The position numbers and the translations under genes were made by a program. DNA of 64,000 nt from Chromobacterium piscinae. GTDB lineage: Bacteria; Pseudomonadota; Gammaproteobacteria; Burkholderiales; Chromobacteriaceae. Positions 35,183 to 43,924 of the stretch are shown piece after piece; within the stretch, counting starts at the first letter, position 1, and every line of letters starts with the position of its first letter. The stretch lies in assembly GCF_021129175.1 (NCBI RefSeq), contig NZ_JAJOHV010000022.1:88719-152718 (forward strand). The letters are read 5' to 3'. Under the pieces are notes generated by a model. The model saw only the letters and a list, made by a program, of their open reading frames with translations, was not told where the DNA came from and made no database searches.

Positions 35183-37753
35183 ATGAAGCACTTGATGACA
35201 CGACATTCCGATAACAGCTGGGCCCTTAGCCCGCTCAGCCTGTTGATTTTCGGCTTGTTCGGCGGCCAGGCTGCCTTGGCGGATACGTCCGCGGCGGAAA
35301 ACGCCGCGCTGGGCGATGTGCAGTTCAATCCTGTCTTTATCAATCAGAATTCCAACGGGAAAAAAGTCGATCTTTCCCGCTTCAACCAGATGGGCGGGGC
35401 TTTTCCCGGCAATTACCGCGCCGACGTCTACGCCAATAGCGTCTGGATCGGCCGCCGCGACGTGCAGATGAAGGAGCTGGCCGAAGGCAAGGTGCTGGCC
35501 TGCTTCAACCGCGCGATGATGGACGAGCTGGGCGTGGACTTCACTAAGGTGGGGAATGCCGCAGGCGTACCTGGACGGGATGAGCCCGCCCGCTGCGTCG
35601 ACATCGCCACGGTGGTGCCCGGAGCATTCTCCAGCTTCAACAGCTCGGATCTGCGCCTGGATGTCAGCATTCCGCAGAAATACATGCGGGCCCAGGCGCG
35701 CGGCTACGTCGCGCCGGAATACTGGGACGCCGGCGCCCCGTTCGCCGGCTTCCTCAATTACAACGCCAATGGCTACCGCTACGACAACGGCGCCGCCGGC
35801 AAGTCGACCCAGTATTATTTCGGCGCCAACGCCGGCCTGAACATCGGCTTGTGGCGCTTCCGCTATAACGGCTCGCTGACGCAGCAGGACAGCGGCAACG
35901 GCCAGAGCCAGCGCAACTACCAGGGCGCGTCCGCCTATACCCAGCGCGATGTGACCGACTGGCATTCGGTGCTGACCCTGGGCGATTACTTCACGCCCTC
36001 AGACATGTTCAGCAGCGTGCCATTCCGCGGCGTGCAGCTGAGTTCCGACGACCGGATGCTGCCGGAGTCGATGCAGGGCTACGCGCCGGTGGTGCGCGGC
36101 GTGGCCGAGACCAACGCCAAAGTATCGATTCGCCAGAACGGCAATCTGATTTACGAAAACGTGGTGCCGCCGGGCGAGTTCAGCATCGATGATCTCTACA
36201 ACACCGGCTTCTCCGGCGACCTGGAGGTGACGGTCACCGAGGCGGACGGCCGCGTGCGCAAATTCGTCGTGCCTTACGCCGCCGTGCCCCAGTTGCTGCG
36301 AGAAGGACAATCCCGTTACGCGATCACCGCGGCGCAATGGCGCGACAACTCGCTCAACAAGCGTCCCGATTTCGTGCAGGCGACCTACCAGCGCGGCATC
36401 AGCAACAGCCTGACCCTGTACGGCGGCCTGATCGCCGCCGACCATTACCAGTCGGCGCTGTTCGGCTCCGGCGTCAATACGCCGCTGGGCGCGCTGGCGC
36501 TGGATGTCACCCAGTCCTGGGCCCGCAATCTGCCGTACAACGCCAGCGCCGCCAATATGCAGGGCCAGAGCTATCGAGTGACCTATAGCAAGCTGATGGA
36601 GTCGACCCGCACCAACTTCACGGTCGCCGCCTATCGCTTCTCCACCGATGGCTATCTGGAACTGCGCGACTACGCCAACCTGATCAACCAGGTCGGCGTG
36701 GTTTACCGCGCCAAGAACAAATTCCAGCTCAACGCCGACCAGCCGCTGGGCGAGGGCCGCGGGCAATTGTTCTTCACCGGCTCGACCCAGGATTACTGGA
36801 ACCAGAAGGGCCGGGATCTGACTTACCAGCTGGGGTACAGCAACAGCTTCAAGTCGGTGAGCCTGAACCTGTCCGCCGGCCGCACCCAGGATTCGACCGG
36901 CCGCATCGTCAACCAGTACATGCTGAGCCTGTCGATGCCGCTGGGCCGCGAGCCGTATTCTCCGCTGCTGAGCACCAGCGTCAGCGGCAGCAGCGACCGC
37001 AGCGGCAACGCGCAGGTCAATCTGAGCGGCACCACCGGCGAATTGCGCAACCTCAGCTACAACGTCTACGCCAGCGGCAACCGCAGCAGCGCCGGCGCCA
37101 ACAGCAGCGGCGGCGGCGGCAGCGTGCAGTACGCCACCTCGGTGGCGACACTGACCGCGGGCGCGAGCTCGAGCGGCGGCAACTCCCAGGCGAATGCCGG
37201 CATCAGCGGCGCGCTGGTGTTCCATCCGGGCGGCGTGACGGCGGCCCAGTCGCTGGGCGAATCCTTCGCCGTGGTGGAGGCGCCGGGCGCCGAAGGCGCG
37301 GCGGTGAGCAACACCAACGGCGTGCGCGTCAACAAGAACGGCTACGCGGTGGTGTCCTCGCTGATGCCGTACCGCCGCAATGAAATCACGCTGGATCCGA
37401 AAGGCATGGATCAAGACGTGGAATTGCAGGAAACCAGCGTGCAGGACGCGCCGCGCGCCGGCGCCATCGTGATGCTGAAATTCAACACCCAGCAGGGCAA
37501 GCCGGTGATCGTGACGCTGAAGCGGCCGGACGGCAGCCATCTGCCGGTGGGCGCGACGGTCAGCGGCGGCGATGATTTCCTCACCATGGTGGGGCAAGGC
37601 GGACGCGCCTTCCTGCGCGGCGTGGAAGGCAAGCCGCTGACGGCGAGCTGGGGCAGCGACGCCGGCCAGCAATGCCGTTTCAGCTATCAACTGCCGCAGA
37701 AGACGGGCGACGCGGCCTATATGCGGACCGATGCCGTTTGCGAGCCGCTGTGA
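35183..37753 (+). CDS. Outer-membrane fimbrial usher (FimD/PapC-like)
   Basis: 856 residues, full length. Signal peptide ends near QAALA|DTS. N-terminal chaperone-docking domain (VQFNPVFINQ through about 150), 24-strand barrel with plug, and two C-terminal domains. Recognisable family segments are VPPGEFSIDDLYNTGFSGDLEV, YAVVSSLMPYRRNEITLD and the end pair of cysteines (QQCRFSYQLP and AVCEPL). It forms the outer-membrane pore that orders and secretes pilins. One operon with the chaperone (55-base gap) and adhesin (44-base gap). Confidence 0.96.
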   Translation: MKHLMTRHSDNSWALSPLSLLIFGLFGGQAALADTSAAENAALGDVQFNPVFINQNSNGKKVDLSRFNQMGGAFPGNYRADVYANSVWIGRRDVQMKELAEGKVLACFNRAMMDELGVDFTKVGNAAGVPGRDEPARCVDIATVVPGAFSSFNSSDLRLDVSIPQKYMRAQARGYVAPEYWDAGAPFAGFLNYNANGYRYDNGAAGKSTQYYFGANAGLNIGLWRFRYNGSLTQQDSGNGQSQRNYQGASAYTQRDVTDWHSVLTLGDYFTPSDMFSSVPFRGVQLSSDDRMLPESMQGYAPVVRGVAETNAKVSIRQNGNLIYENVVPPGEFSIDDLYNTGFSGDLEVTVTEADGRVRKFVVPYAAVPQLLREGQSRYAITAAQWRDNSLNKRPDFVQATYQRGISNSLTLYGGLIAADHYQSALFGSGVNTPLGALALDVTQSWARNLPYNASAANMQGQSYRVTYSKLMESTRTNFTVAAYRFSTDGYLELRDYANLINQVGVVYRAKNKFQLNADQPLGEGRGQLFFTGSTQDYWNQKGRDLTYQLGYSNSFKSVSLNLSAGRTQDSTGRIVNQYMLSLSMPLGREPYSPLLSTSVSGSSDRSGNAQVNLSGTTGELRNLSYNVYASGNRSSAGANSSGGGGSVQYATSVATLTAGASSSGGNSQANAGISGALVFHPGGVTAAQSLGESFAVVEAPGAEGAAVSNTNGVRVNKNGYAVVSSLMPYRRNEITLDPKGMDQDVELQETSVQDAPRAGAIVMLKFNTQQGKPVIVTLKRPDGSHLPVGATVSGGDDFLTMVGQGGRAFLRGVEGKPLTASWGSDAGQQCRFSYQLPQKTGDAAYMRTDAVCEPL

Positions 37754-37797
37754 TGTTTGGCGCGAGCCACTAGAGATACCGGGAAAGCGATAGGAAA

Positions 37798-38763
37798 ATG
37801 AAGAAACTGATCTGCAGCGGAGTATATGGATGGCTGCTGGCGCTGATGCTGGCCATGCCGCTGACCAGCCACGCGCTGGGTTGCTGGAACGGCAGCAGCA
37901 GTTCCGGCAACGTCACCTCCACCTTCAATCTGCCGGGCAACTTGTATGTTTCCGCCAACGCGCCGGTGGGCACCATCATCTGGCAGTCGTCATTGCAGAA
38001 CCTCAACCTGTACTGCTCACAGAGCGTTGGCGAATATGTGTATTTCTGGGTGAATCCCAAGGGCCGGACGCTGGCTCCCGGCTTGCAGATCGGCATCATC
38101 TTCAATGGCCAGACCTACACCCAGAGCAGCGGAGCGATCAATACAGGCATCTATGTACCGCAGAATGGCTACGTCAGGACGAACCTGCCGTACTCCATCG
38201 TGTTGTTGAAGACCAGCGGCGCGCCATCCAGCGGCACGTCTTCGATCAGCCAGTACTCGGTGTTTCAGCTGGATGGCAAGGGCGGCATCAACGCTGCGCC
38301 CGGCATCAACTTCAACCAGCTGATCGATGGGAGCGTCACTTTCACGCCCGGCGGCACCTGCGATCTGAGCGCAAACGGGCAGTACACGGTGAATCTGCCT
38401 ACGGTCGCCAGTGGCCAGTTCGCGTCGGTGGGCAGCGCGCTGTCCCGCTACGCCTTCACCATCACCGCCGCCAATTGCTCCACCGGCGTGAGGACGGCGA
38501 CTTTCCGCTTCTCGGGCACGGCCGATTCGAACAACCCGGTGCTGTTCGCCAATACCGGCGGCTCGGCTCAGGGCGTCGCCATCAACTTTGGCAGTTCGGC
38601 CGACGGCGCCAACATCGGCGCCAACAGCACCAACAATACCCGGGTGGTGAACGTGCAGTCGCAAATGGCGCAACTGGGCGTGTTCGCGGAATACATGCGG
38701 ACGGCCAACGTGGTGGCGGGCAGCTTGCAGACCGCGATCACGATCGACATGTTGTACCAATAG
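37798..38763 (+). CDS. Two-domain fimbrial tip adhesin
   Basis: 321 residues with a signal peptide ending TSHA|LGCW. Two-domain layout: an N-terminal receptor-binding region of about 170 residues (cysteines in LGCWNG and NLYCSQ), then a C-terminal pilin domain beginning GGTCDLSANGQYTVNLPTV with a second disulfide partner in TAANCSTG and ending ITIDMLYQ. This is the arrangement of FimH-type adhesins placed at the fibre tip. The lectin-like half does not obviously match FimH and its receptor is unknown. Last gene of the operon. Confidence 0.9.
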   Translation: MKKLICSGVYGWLLALMLAMPLTSHALGCWNGSSSSGNVTSTFNLPGNLYVSANAPVGTIIWQSSLQNLNLYCSQSVGEYVYFWVNPKGRTLAPGLQIGIIFNGQTYTQSSGAINTGIYVPQNGYVRTNLPYSIVLLKTSGAPSSGTSSISQYSVFQLDGKGGINAAPGINFNQLIDGSVTFTPGGTCDLSANGQYTVNLPTVASGQFASVGSALSRYAFTITAANCSTGVRTATFRFSGTADSNNPVLFANTGGSAQGVAINFGSSADGANIGANSTNNTRVVNVQSQMAQLGVFAEYMRTANVVAGSLQTAITIDMLYQ

Positions 38764-38786
38764 CCGATCCGTCTGCGGCGACAATG

Positions 38787-38822
38787 AAAAAAGCCTTCGG
38801 CCGTTTGGCCGAAGGCTTTTTT
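38787..38822. terminator. Bidirectional terminator at the end of the fimbrial operon
   Basis: Stem AAAAAAGCCTTCGGCC / GGCCGAAGGCTTTTTT with a 4-base loop, T-rich on both strands. Serves the adhesin gene and the convergent mini-pilin gene. Confidence 0.92.
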
Positions 38823-38835
38823 GCGTGGTGTCGGG

Positions 38836-39138
38836 TCAGTTGTAGACGATGGTGACCAGCTGTCCGCTGCTTTGAGTGGTCGAGCCGGTCATGTTGACGG
38901 CGGCGATGCTCAGCGACTGGGTATTGTCGATGCCGGAGCAGGATTGGCTGGACGCTATTTTGCGGGCGGCCTGGTATTGACGGGGATTTTGCGCGTAGCT
39001 CAGCAAGGTGCTGCTGTTCTGGGCGCAAGGTTCCTTGACGATGGAGCCGCTGAAGTTGACGGTGCCGCCGTTGGAGGCCATGGCAAAGCCGGATTGCAGA
39101 GCGGCCAGCGCTGCCAGTGTCAGTATGGCTTTTTTCAT
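38836..39138 (-). CDS. Small pilin-like protein, convergent to the fimbrial operon
   Basis: 100 residues with a signal peptide ending FAMA|SNGG. Looks like a shortened fimbrial subunit: start GGTVNFSGSIVKEPCAQ, second Cys in SSQSCSG and the C-terminal strand SGQLVTIVYN with the penultimate Tyr-like position. Normal pilins are about 150-180 residues; this lacks roughly half the Ig-like fold. Good GGGAG ribosome-binding site and normal codon use argue against decay. Possibly a fibre terminator, minor subunit or regulator of polymerisation. Confidence 0.8.
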   Translation of the reverse strand: MKKAILTLAALAALQSGFAMASNGGTVNFSGSIVKEPCAQNSSTLLSYAQNPRQYQAARKIASSQSCSGIDNTQSLSIAAVNMTGSTTQSSGQLVTIVYN

Positions 39139-39568
39139 TTGAGTCTCCCTGTTGGCGGCCTGCGAGCTATCGCGTGCGTGCTATAAACAAATTATTTAAA
39201 TTAATTCGTTTATATTTAATTTGTTCTGTTAAGCAAAGTATAGGCACAAGAATTGTAAACATCAAGCCTATGTTTGATTGAATTATTAATAATAAAAATT
39301 GAAAAGTTGTGGGCTGGCCGCCGTGCGCGGTTTTGCTTGGGGCCGCCGCGGGGGGCGGATGATTTTCTGGCAGGGATAATTTCAAGTTATTGCATTTTTG
39401 CGGGATTGCTTGATTTTTGGCTGTCGTCGATGGGAAAGCGGAGGGACCGGCGAACGGGTTTTGGCTTTTCCGGGAGAGGATCTGGCGATGGCGAGGAAGC
39501 AAAAGCCCCCTCGGAGGAGGGGGCGGCCGCGGGGGCAAGGTGCGGTGGCGATGGGATGTTCTTAAGGT
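39139..39568. other. 430-base intergenic region, AT-rich in its first half
   Basis: Contains the promoter side of the mini-pilin gene (AT-rich 39170-39310) and, near the right end, the terminator of the transporter gene. No protein or RNA gene seen. Confidence 0.5.
39501..39524 (-). terminator. Rho-independent terminator of the MHS transporter gene
   Basis: Minus-strand stem GCCCCCTC / GAGGGGGC with a 4-base loop, followed by TTTTGC; 45 bases after the stop codon. Confidence 0.8.
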
Positions 39569-41182
39569 TCAGTGGCCGTGGATGTCGTTGCGGAAGGTTT
39601 CCTTCAGGAACAGCAGGCTTACAACGAGACTGACGGCGTAGACCACGATCGGGTACCACAGGCCGTACAGAATGTCGCCGGTGTAGACCACCAGCGAAAA
39701 GGCGACGGTCGGCATCAGTCCGCCGATCCAGCCGTTGCCCAGGTGATAGGGCAGCGACATCGAGGTGTAGCGGATGCGAGTGGGGAACAGCTCTACCATC
39801 ATCGCGGCCAGCGGGCCGTAGGTCAGCGCGGAGATCACCGACAGCAGCACCAGCACCAGGATCACCATCGCGTGGTTGATCTTGGCCGGGTCGGCCTTGT
39901 CCGGATAACCGGCGGTTTTCAGCGCGTCCTGCAGCGCTTTCTTATCGAAGCCCTGTTGAACGGTTGCCCCGATATGGACTTCGGTTACGCCGGCCGGCGC
40001 GGCTTTTTGCTGGTAGGGCACGCCGCTCTTGGCCAGCAGCGCCTTGGCCTGGTCGCACGGGGTGTTCAGCTTGGCTTTGCCGATGGGGTCGAACTGGAAG
40101 TGGCAACTGGCCGGGTCGGCTACCACCGTCACCGGGGAGCGGGACTGGGCGGAGGCGACGTCCGGGTTAGCGTAGTCGGTCAGCCAGCTGAAGGCGGGGA
40201 AGGTCAGCGCCAGGCCCAGCGCCAGGCCGGCGATCAGCACCGGCTTGCGGCCGATGCGGTCGGACAGGTGGCCGAAATACAGGAATAGCGGCGTGGTCAG
40301 GATCAGCGACGCGATCAGCATCAGGTTGGCGGTTTGCGGGTCGACTTTCAGGATCTGGGTCAGGAAGAACAGCGAGTAGAACTGCGCGCAGTAGAAGGTC
40401 ACCGCCTGGCCGCCGTTGAAGCCGAGCAGCGAGATCAGCACCACTTTCAGGTTGGCCCAGTTGCCGAAGGCCTCGCTGATCGGCGCTTTGGAATGCTTGC
40501 CCTCGGCCTTCATTTTCAGGAAGGCCGGCGATTCCTGCATCGACAGCCGGATCCAGGTGGAGATCGCCAGCAGGAAGATGGACAACAGGAAGGGCAGGCG
40601 CCAGCCCCACTCGTTGAAGGCTTCGCCGGTGAGCTTGCGGCAGGCCAGGATCACCAGCAGCGACAGCAGCAGGCCGGCGCCGGCGGTGACCTGGATCCAG
40701 CTGGTGTAGCCGCCGCGTTTGTGGTCCGGAGCGTGTTCGGCCACGTAGATGGCCGCGCCGCCGTATTCGCCGCCGATGGCCAGACCCTGCAGCATGCGCA
40801 GCGACACCAGGATCAGCGGCGCGGCGATGCCCAGCGTGGCGTAGCCGGGCAGCATGCCGACCAGGAAGGTGGACAGGCCCATGATGACGATGGTGGCGAG
40901 GAAAGTGTACTTGCGGCCCACCATGTCACCCAGCCGGCCGAACACCAGCGCGCCGAACGGCCGCACCACGAAGCCGGCGGCGAAGGTCATCAGCGCGAAG
41001 ATGAAGGCGGTGGTCTCGTTGACGCCGGAGAAAAATTGCTTGCCGATGATGGCGGCCAGCGCGCCGTACAGGAAGAAGTCGTACCATTCGAACACTGTGC
41101 CGAGCGACGAGGCGAGTATCACCTTGCGCTCGGCGCGGCTGATGCCGGCGGCGGAAGCAGCCGATGCGATGCTGTTGCTCAT
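39569..41182 (-). CDS. MFS transporter, metabolite:H+ symporter (MHS) family
   Basis: 537 residues. Twelve membrane helices with MHS family marks: SLGTVFEWYDFFLYGALA, GRLGDMVGRKYTF (loop 2-3 motif), LQGLAIGGEYGGAAIYVAEHAP and the repeat motif GHLSDRIGRKP. Imports organic acids, betaines or similar solutes with protons. Unusual: between the ninth and tenth helices lies a hydrophilic insert of about 90 residues (roughly 340-433, around PASCHFQFDPIG to GYPDKADPAKIN) with two Cys, making the protein about 100 residues longer than typical. ATGA overlap with the GMC oxidoreductase gene couples import with oxidation. Confidence 0.92.
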   Translation of the reverse strand: MSNSIASAASAAGISRAERKVILASSLGTVFEWYDFFLYGALAAIIGKQFFSGVNETTAFIFALMTFAAGFVVRPFGALVFGRLGDMVGRKYTFLATIVIMGLSTFLVGMLPGYATLGIAAPLILVSLRMLQGLAIGGEYGGAAIYVAEHAPDHKRGGYTSWIQVTAGAGLLLSLLVILACRKLTGEAFNEWGWRLPFLLSIFLLAISTWIRLSMQESPAFLKMKAEGKHSKAPISEAFGNWANLKVVLISLLGFNGGQAVTFYCAQFYSLFFLTQILKVDPQTANLMLIASLILTTPLFLYFGHLSDRIGRKPVLIAGLALGLALTFPAFSWLTDYANPDVASAQSRSPVTVVADPASCHFQFDPIGKAKLNTPCDQAKALLAKSGVPYQQKAAPAGVTEVHIGATVQQGFDKKALQDALKTAGYPDKADPAKINHAMVILVLVLLSVISALTYGPLAAMMVELFPTRIRYTSMSLPYHLGNGWIGGLMPTVAFSLVVYTGDILYGLWYPIVVYAVSLVVSLLFLKETFRNDIHGH

Positions 41183-42831
41183 GTCCAGGTCTCCTTTGCG
41201 GGTGGGGACGGCGTCCGTATCGGCGCCGCTTGCTTGTTGTCCTGCTCTATCATCTGCGCCGCCTTGGCGGCGATCATCAGGGTGGGGCTGTTGGTGTTGC
41301 CGGAGGTGATGGCGGGCATGATGGACGCGTCCGCCACGCGCAAGCCGGCGATGCCGCGCACCCGCAGCCTGTCGTCCACCACCGCCAGCTCGTCGCGCCC
41401 CATCTTGCAGGTGCCCACCGGGTGGAAGATGGTGGTGCCGATCCGGCCGGCGGCGTCGATCAGCTGTTCCTCGCTCCGGTACTGCAGGCCGGGCCGGTAT
41501 TCCTCGGGCAGGTAACGGGACAGCGCCGGCGACGCGGCGATGCGGCGCGTCAGGCGGATCGCCGCGGCGGCGACGCGCTGGTCTTGCGGATGGCTGAGAT
41601 AGTTGGGCTGGATCAGCGGCGGCGCGTCCGTGCGCGCGCCGCCGATGGCGACATGGCCGCGGCTCTCGGGCCGCAGCTGGCAGACCGAGGCGGTGAAGGC
41701 GGGGAACCGGTGCAGGGGCTCGCCGAAGCGTTCCAGCGACAGCGGCTGCACATGGTATTCCAGGTCAGGCGTGGCGGCGCCGGGGCCGCTGCGGGCGAAG
41801 GCGCCGAGCTGGCTGGGCGCCATCGACAGCGGCCCGCTGCGCTTCCACAGGTATTCCCAGGCCATCGCCAGCTTGCCGCTCCAGCTTGCCGCGCGGCGGT
41901 TCAGCGTGGACGCGCCGCGGATCTTGAACACCAGCCGCAGTTGCAGGTGGTCCTGCAGATTGGCGCCGACGCCGGGCAGAATGCGCAGCGGCGCAATGCC
42001 ATGGCTCGCCAGCAAGGGCGCCGGGCCGATGCCGCTGCGCTGCAGCACCAAGGGGGAGCCGATGGCGCCGGCGGCGAGGATGATCTCGCCGCGGCAGCGG
42101 GCCTGCAGCGGCATTCCCTGTTGCATAAATGCGATAGCGGCGGCGCGGCCGTTTTCCAGGATCAGCCGGTCGGCCTCCGCGCCGGTCAGCACCGTGAGAT
42201 TGGCGCGATCGCGGATCGGCCGCAGGAAAGCGCGCGCGCTGCTCCAGCGCCAGCCGCCTTTCTGATTGACCTCGAAGTAGCCGCAGCCGGCGTTGTCGCC
42301 GGTATTGAAATCGTCAACGGGGGCGATGCCCTGCTCGGCGGCCGCGGTGCGGAAGGCGTCCAATATCTCCCATGACAGCCGCTGTTTTTCCACCCGCCAT
42401 TCGCCGCCATGGCCGTGCAGCGGACGTGCGGGATCGTAGTGGTCTTCCATGGCGATGAAATGCGGCAGCGCGTCGCGCCAGCCCCAGCCGCGGTTGCCCA
42501 GCGCCTCCCAGTGGTCGTAGTCGGCGGCCTGGCCGCGCATGTAGATCATGCCGTTAATCGACGAGGAGCCGCCCAGCACCTTGCCGCGCGGGTAGCCCAG
42601 CGAGCGGCCGCCCAGCCCTCTTTCCGCCGCGGTCTGGTAGCACCAGTCGGTGCGCGGGTTGCCGATGCAGTAGAGATAGCCCACAGGGATGTGGATCCAC
42701 GGGTAGTCGTCGTTGCCGCCGGCCTCCAGCAGCAGCACGCGTTTGTCCGGATCGGCGGACAGGCGGTTGGCCAGCAGGCAGCCGGCGCTGCCTGCGCCGA
42801 CGATGATGTAGTCGAATTCGCCGCTGAGCAT
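41179..42831 (-). CDS. GMC family FAD oxidoreductase (choline dehydrogenase-like)
   Basis: 550 residues. N-terminal FAD-binding motif DYIIVGAGSAGCLLANRLS, GMC signatures PRGKVLGGSSSINGMIY and GAIGSPLVLQRSGIGP, and the C-terminal catalytic His region TTIFHPVGTCKMG and MPAITSGNTNSPTLMIA. Oxidises an alcohol, possibly choline, a polyol or an aromatic alcohol. Coupled to the MHS transporter, so the likely sequence is uptake followed by dehydrogenation. BetA is possible, but the usual betB/betI genes are absent and the protein is also close to other alcohol dehydrogenases of the family, so no symbol is given. Confidence 0.92.
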   Translation of the reverse strand: MLSGEFDYIIVGAGSAGCLLANRLSADPDKRVLLLEAGGNDDYPWIHIPVGYLYCIGNPRTDWCYQTAAERGLGGRSLGYPRGKVLGGSSSINGMIYMRGQAADYDHWEALGNRGWGWRDALPHFIAMEDHYDPARPLHGHGGEWRVEKQRLSWEILDAFRTAAAEQGIAPVDDFNTGDNAGCGYFEVNQKGGWRWSSARAFLRPIRDRANLTVLTGAEADRLILENGRAAAIAFMQQGMPLQARCRGEIILAAGAIGSPLVLQRSGIGPAPLLASHGIAPLRILPGVGANLQDHLQLRLVFKIRGASTLNRRAASWSGKLAMAWEYLWKRSGPLSMAPSQLGAFARSGPGAATPDLEYHVQPLSLERFGEPLHRFPAFTASVCQLRPESRGHVAIGGARTDAPPLIQPNYLSHPQDQRVAAAAIRLTRRIAASPALSRYLPEEYRPGLQYRSEEQLIDAAGRIGTTIFHPVGTCKMGRDELAVVDDRLRVRGIAGLRVADASIMPAITSGNTNSPTLMIAAKAAQMIEQDNKQAAPIRTPSPPAKETWT

Positions 42832-42918
42832 GGCGGGATGCTCCGGTCATGTCGTTGTCGTAGCTGGCATCTAAACCGAAGCGGAGGCCGCTGGGAATAG
42901 CCAGCGGGAAACAACGTA

Positions 42919-42934
42919 TGTTAATTTTTTAACA
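42919..42934. promoter_or_regulatory. Palindromic candidate operator between GMC and LysR genes
   Basis: Perfect dyad TGTTAA-TTTT-TTAACA in the 166-base space between the divergent transcription units. Contains an LTTR-style T-N-A arrangement. Likely binding site of the LysR product at 42998. Confidence 0.5.
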
Positions 42935-42997
42935 GGCGGCGGCAGATTGGCCGCCGTTTTCGTGTGCAAACGCACAACACCCATCGCGGGGAGGACC

Positions 42998-43915
42998 ATG
43001 TTCGACTGGAACGATGTCCGCTTTTTTCTGGCCTTGCAGCGCAGCGGCAAGCTGCTGAGCGCGGCGCGGCAGATGGGCACCACCCATGCCACGGTGGCGC
43101 GCCACATCGCCGCGTTGGAGCGGGTGCTGGGCCAGCCGCTGTTCATCCAGCAGGCCGACGGCTACATGCTGACCGCCGCCGGCCGCCAGTTGCTGCCGCT
43201 GGCCGAATCGCTGGAGAACACCGCCTCGCAGATGCTGGACAGCGGCAGCAGGGGCCATGCCGAGGTGAGCGGCGTGGTGAGGCTGGGGGCGCCGGAGGGG
43301 CTGGGCGCGCTGTTTCTGGCCCGCCACATGCCGGCGCTGATGGCGCAGTATCCGGGATTGGAGATCGATCTGGTGGCGGTGCCGCGCTTCGTCAGCATCA
43401 CCAGCCGCGAGGTGGACATCGCCATCGCGCTGGAGCGGCCGCAGGCCAATATGGTGGTGACGCGCAAGCTGACCGATTACTGCCTGGGCCTGTACGCCAC
43501 GCCGGCCTATCTGGCGGGACATGCGCCGATACGCGAGCGCGAGGATCTGAACGGCCATGCCATCCTCGCCTATGTCGACGACCTATTGTTTACCCGCGAG
43601 CTGATGTACCACCATGGCCTGTGCCGCCATCCCAGCATGCCCTTGCGCAGCACCAGCGTGGTGGCGCAGAAGGAGGCGGCGCTGGCCGATGGCGGCATCG
43701 CGGTGCTGCCTTATTACACGATTTACGATGATCCTCGGCTGGCGCAGATCCTGCCCGAGCTGCGCATCGTCCGCTCCTACTGGATCAGCGCGCGCAGCAA
43801 CATCCGCCGCACGCTACGCTACCGGGTGGTGTGGGACTACGTGGTGGACTTGTGCCAGCGCATGCAATGGCTGCTGATGCATGAACCGCAAGATCGATCA
43901 ATCGAAACCGCCTAG
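42998..43915 (+). CDS. LysR family transcriptional regulator
   Basis: 305 residues from ATG 42998, directly behind GGGGAGGA; an in-frame TTG upstream lacks this. Winged helix in the first 65 residues with FFLALQRSGKLLSAARQMGTTHATVARHIAALE (shown in part) and effector domain from about 90 (GVVRLGAPEGLGALFLA). Divergent from the GMC/MHS pair and probably its regulator. The AraC/GyrI gene starts nine bases after its stop, so they may share a transcript. Confidence 0.9.
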   Translation: MFDWNDVRFFLALQRSGKLLSAARQMGTTHATVARHIAALERVLGQPLFIQQADGYMLTAAGRQLLPLAESLENTASQMLDSGSRGHAEVSGVVRLGAPEGLGALFLARHMPALMAQYPGLEIDLVAVPRFVSITSREVDIAIALERPQANMVVTRKLTDYCLGLYATPAYLAGHAPIREREDLNGHAILAYVDDLLFTRELMYHHGLCRHPSMPLRSTSVVAQKEAALADGGIAVLPYYTIYDDPRLAQILPELRIVRSYWISARSNIRRTLRYRVVWDYVVDLCQRMQWLLMHEPQDRSIETA

Positions 43916-43924
43916 GCTATCCGC

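Noticed and set aside
41179..42831. Naming the GMC oxidoreductase betA
   Set aside because: No betB, betI or betT is near and several GMC dehydrogenases share the same motifs.
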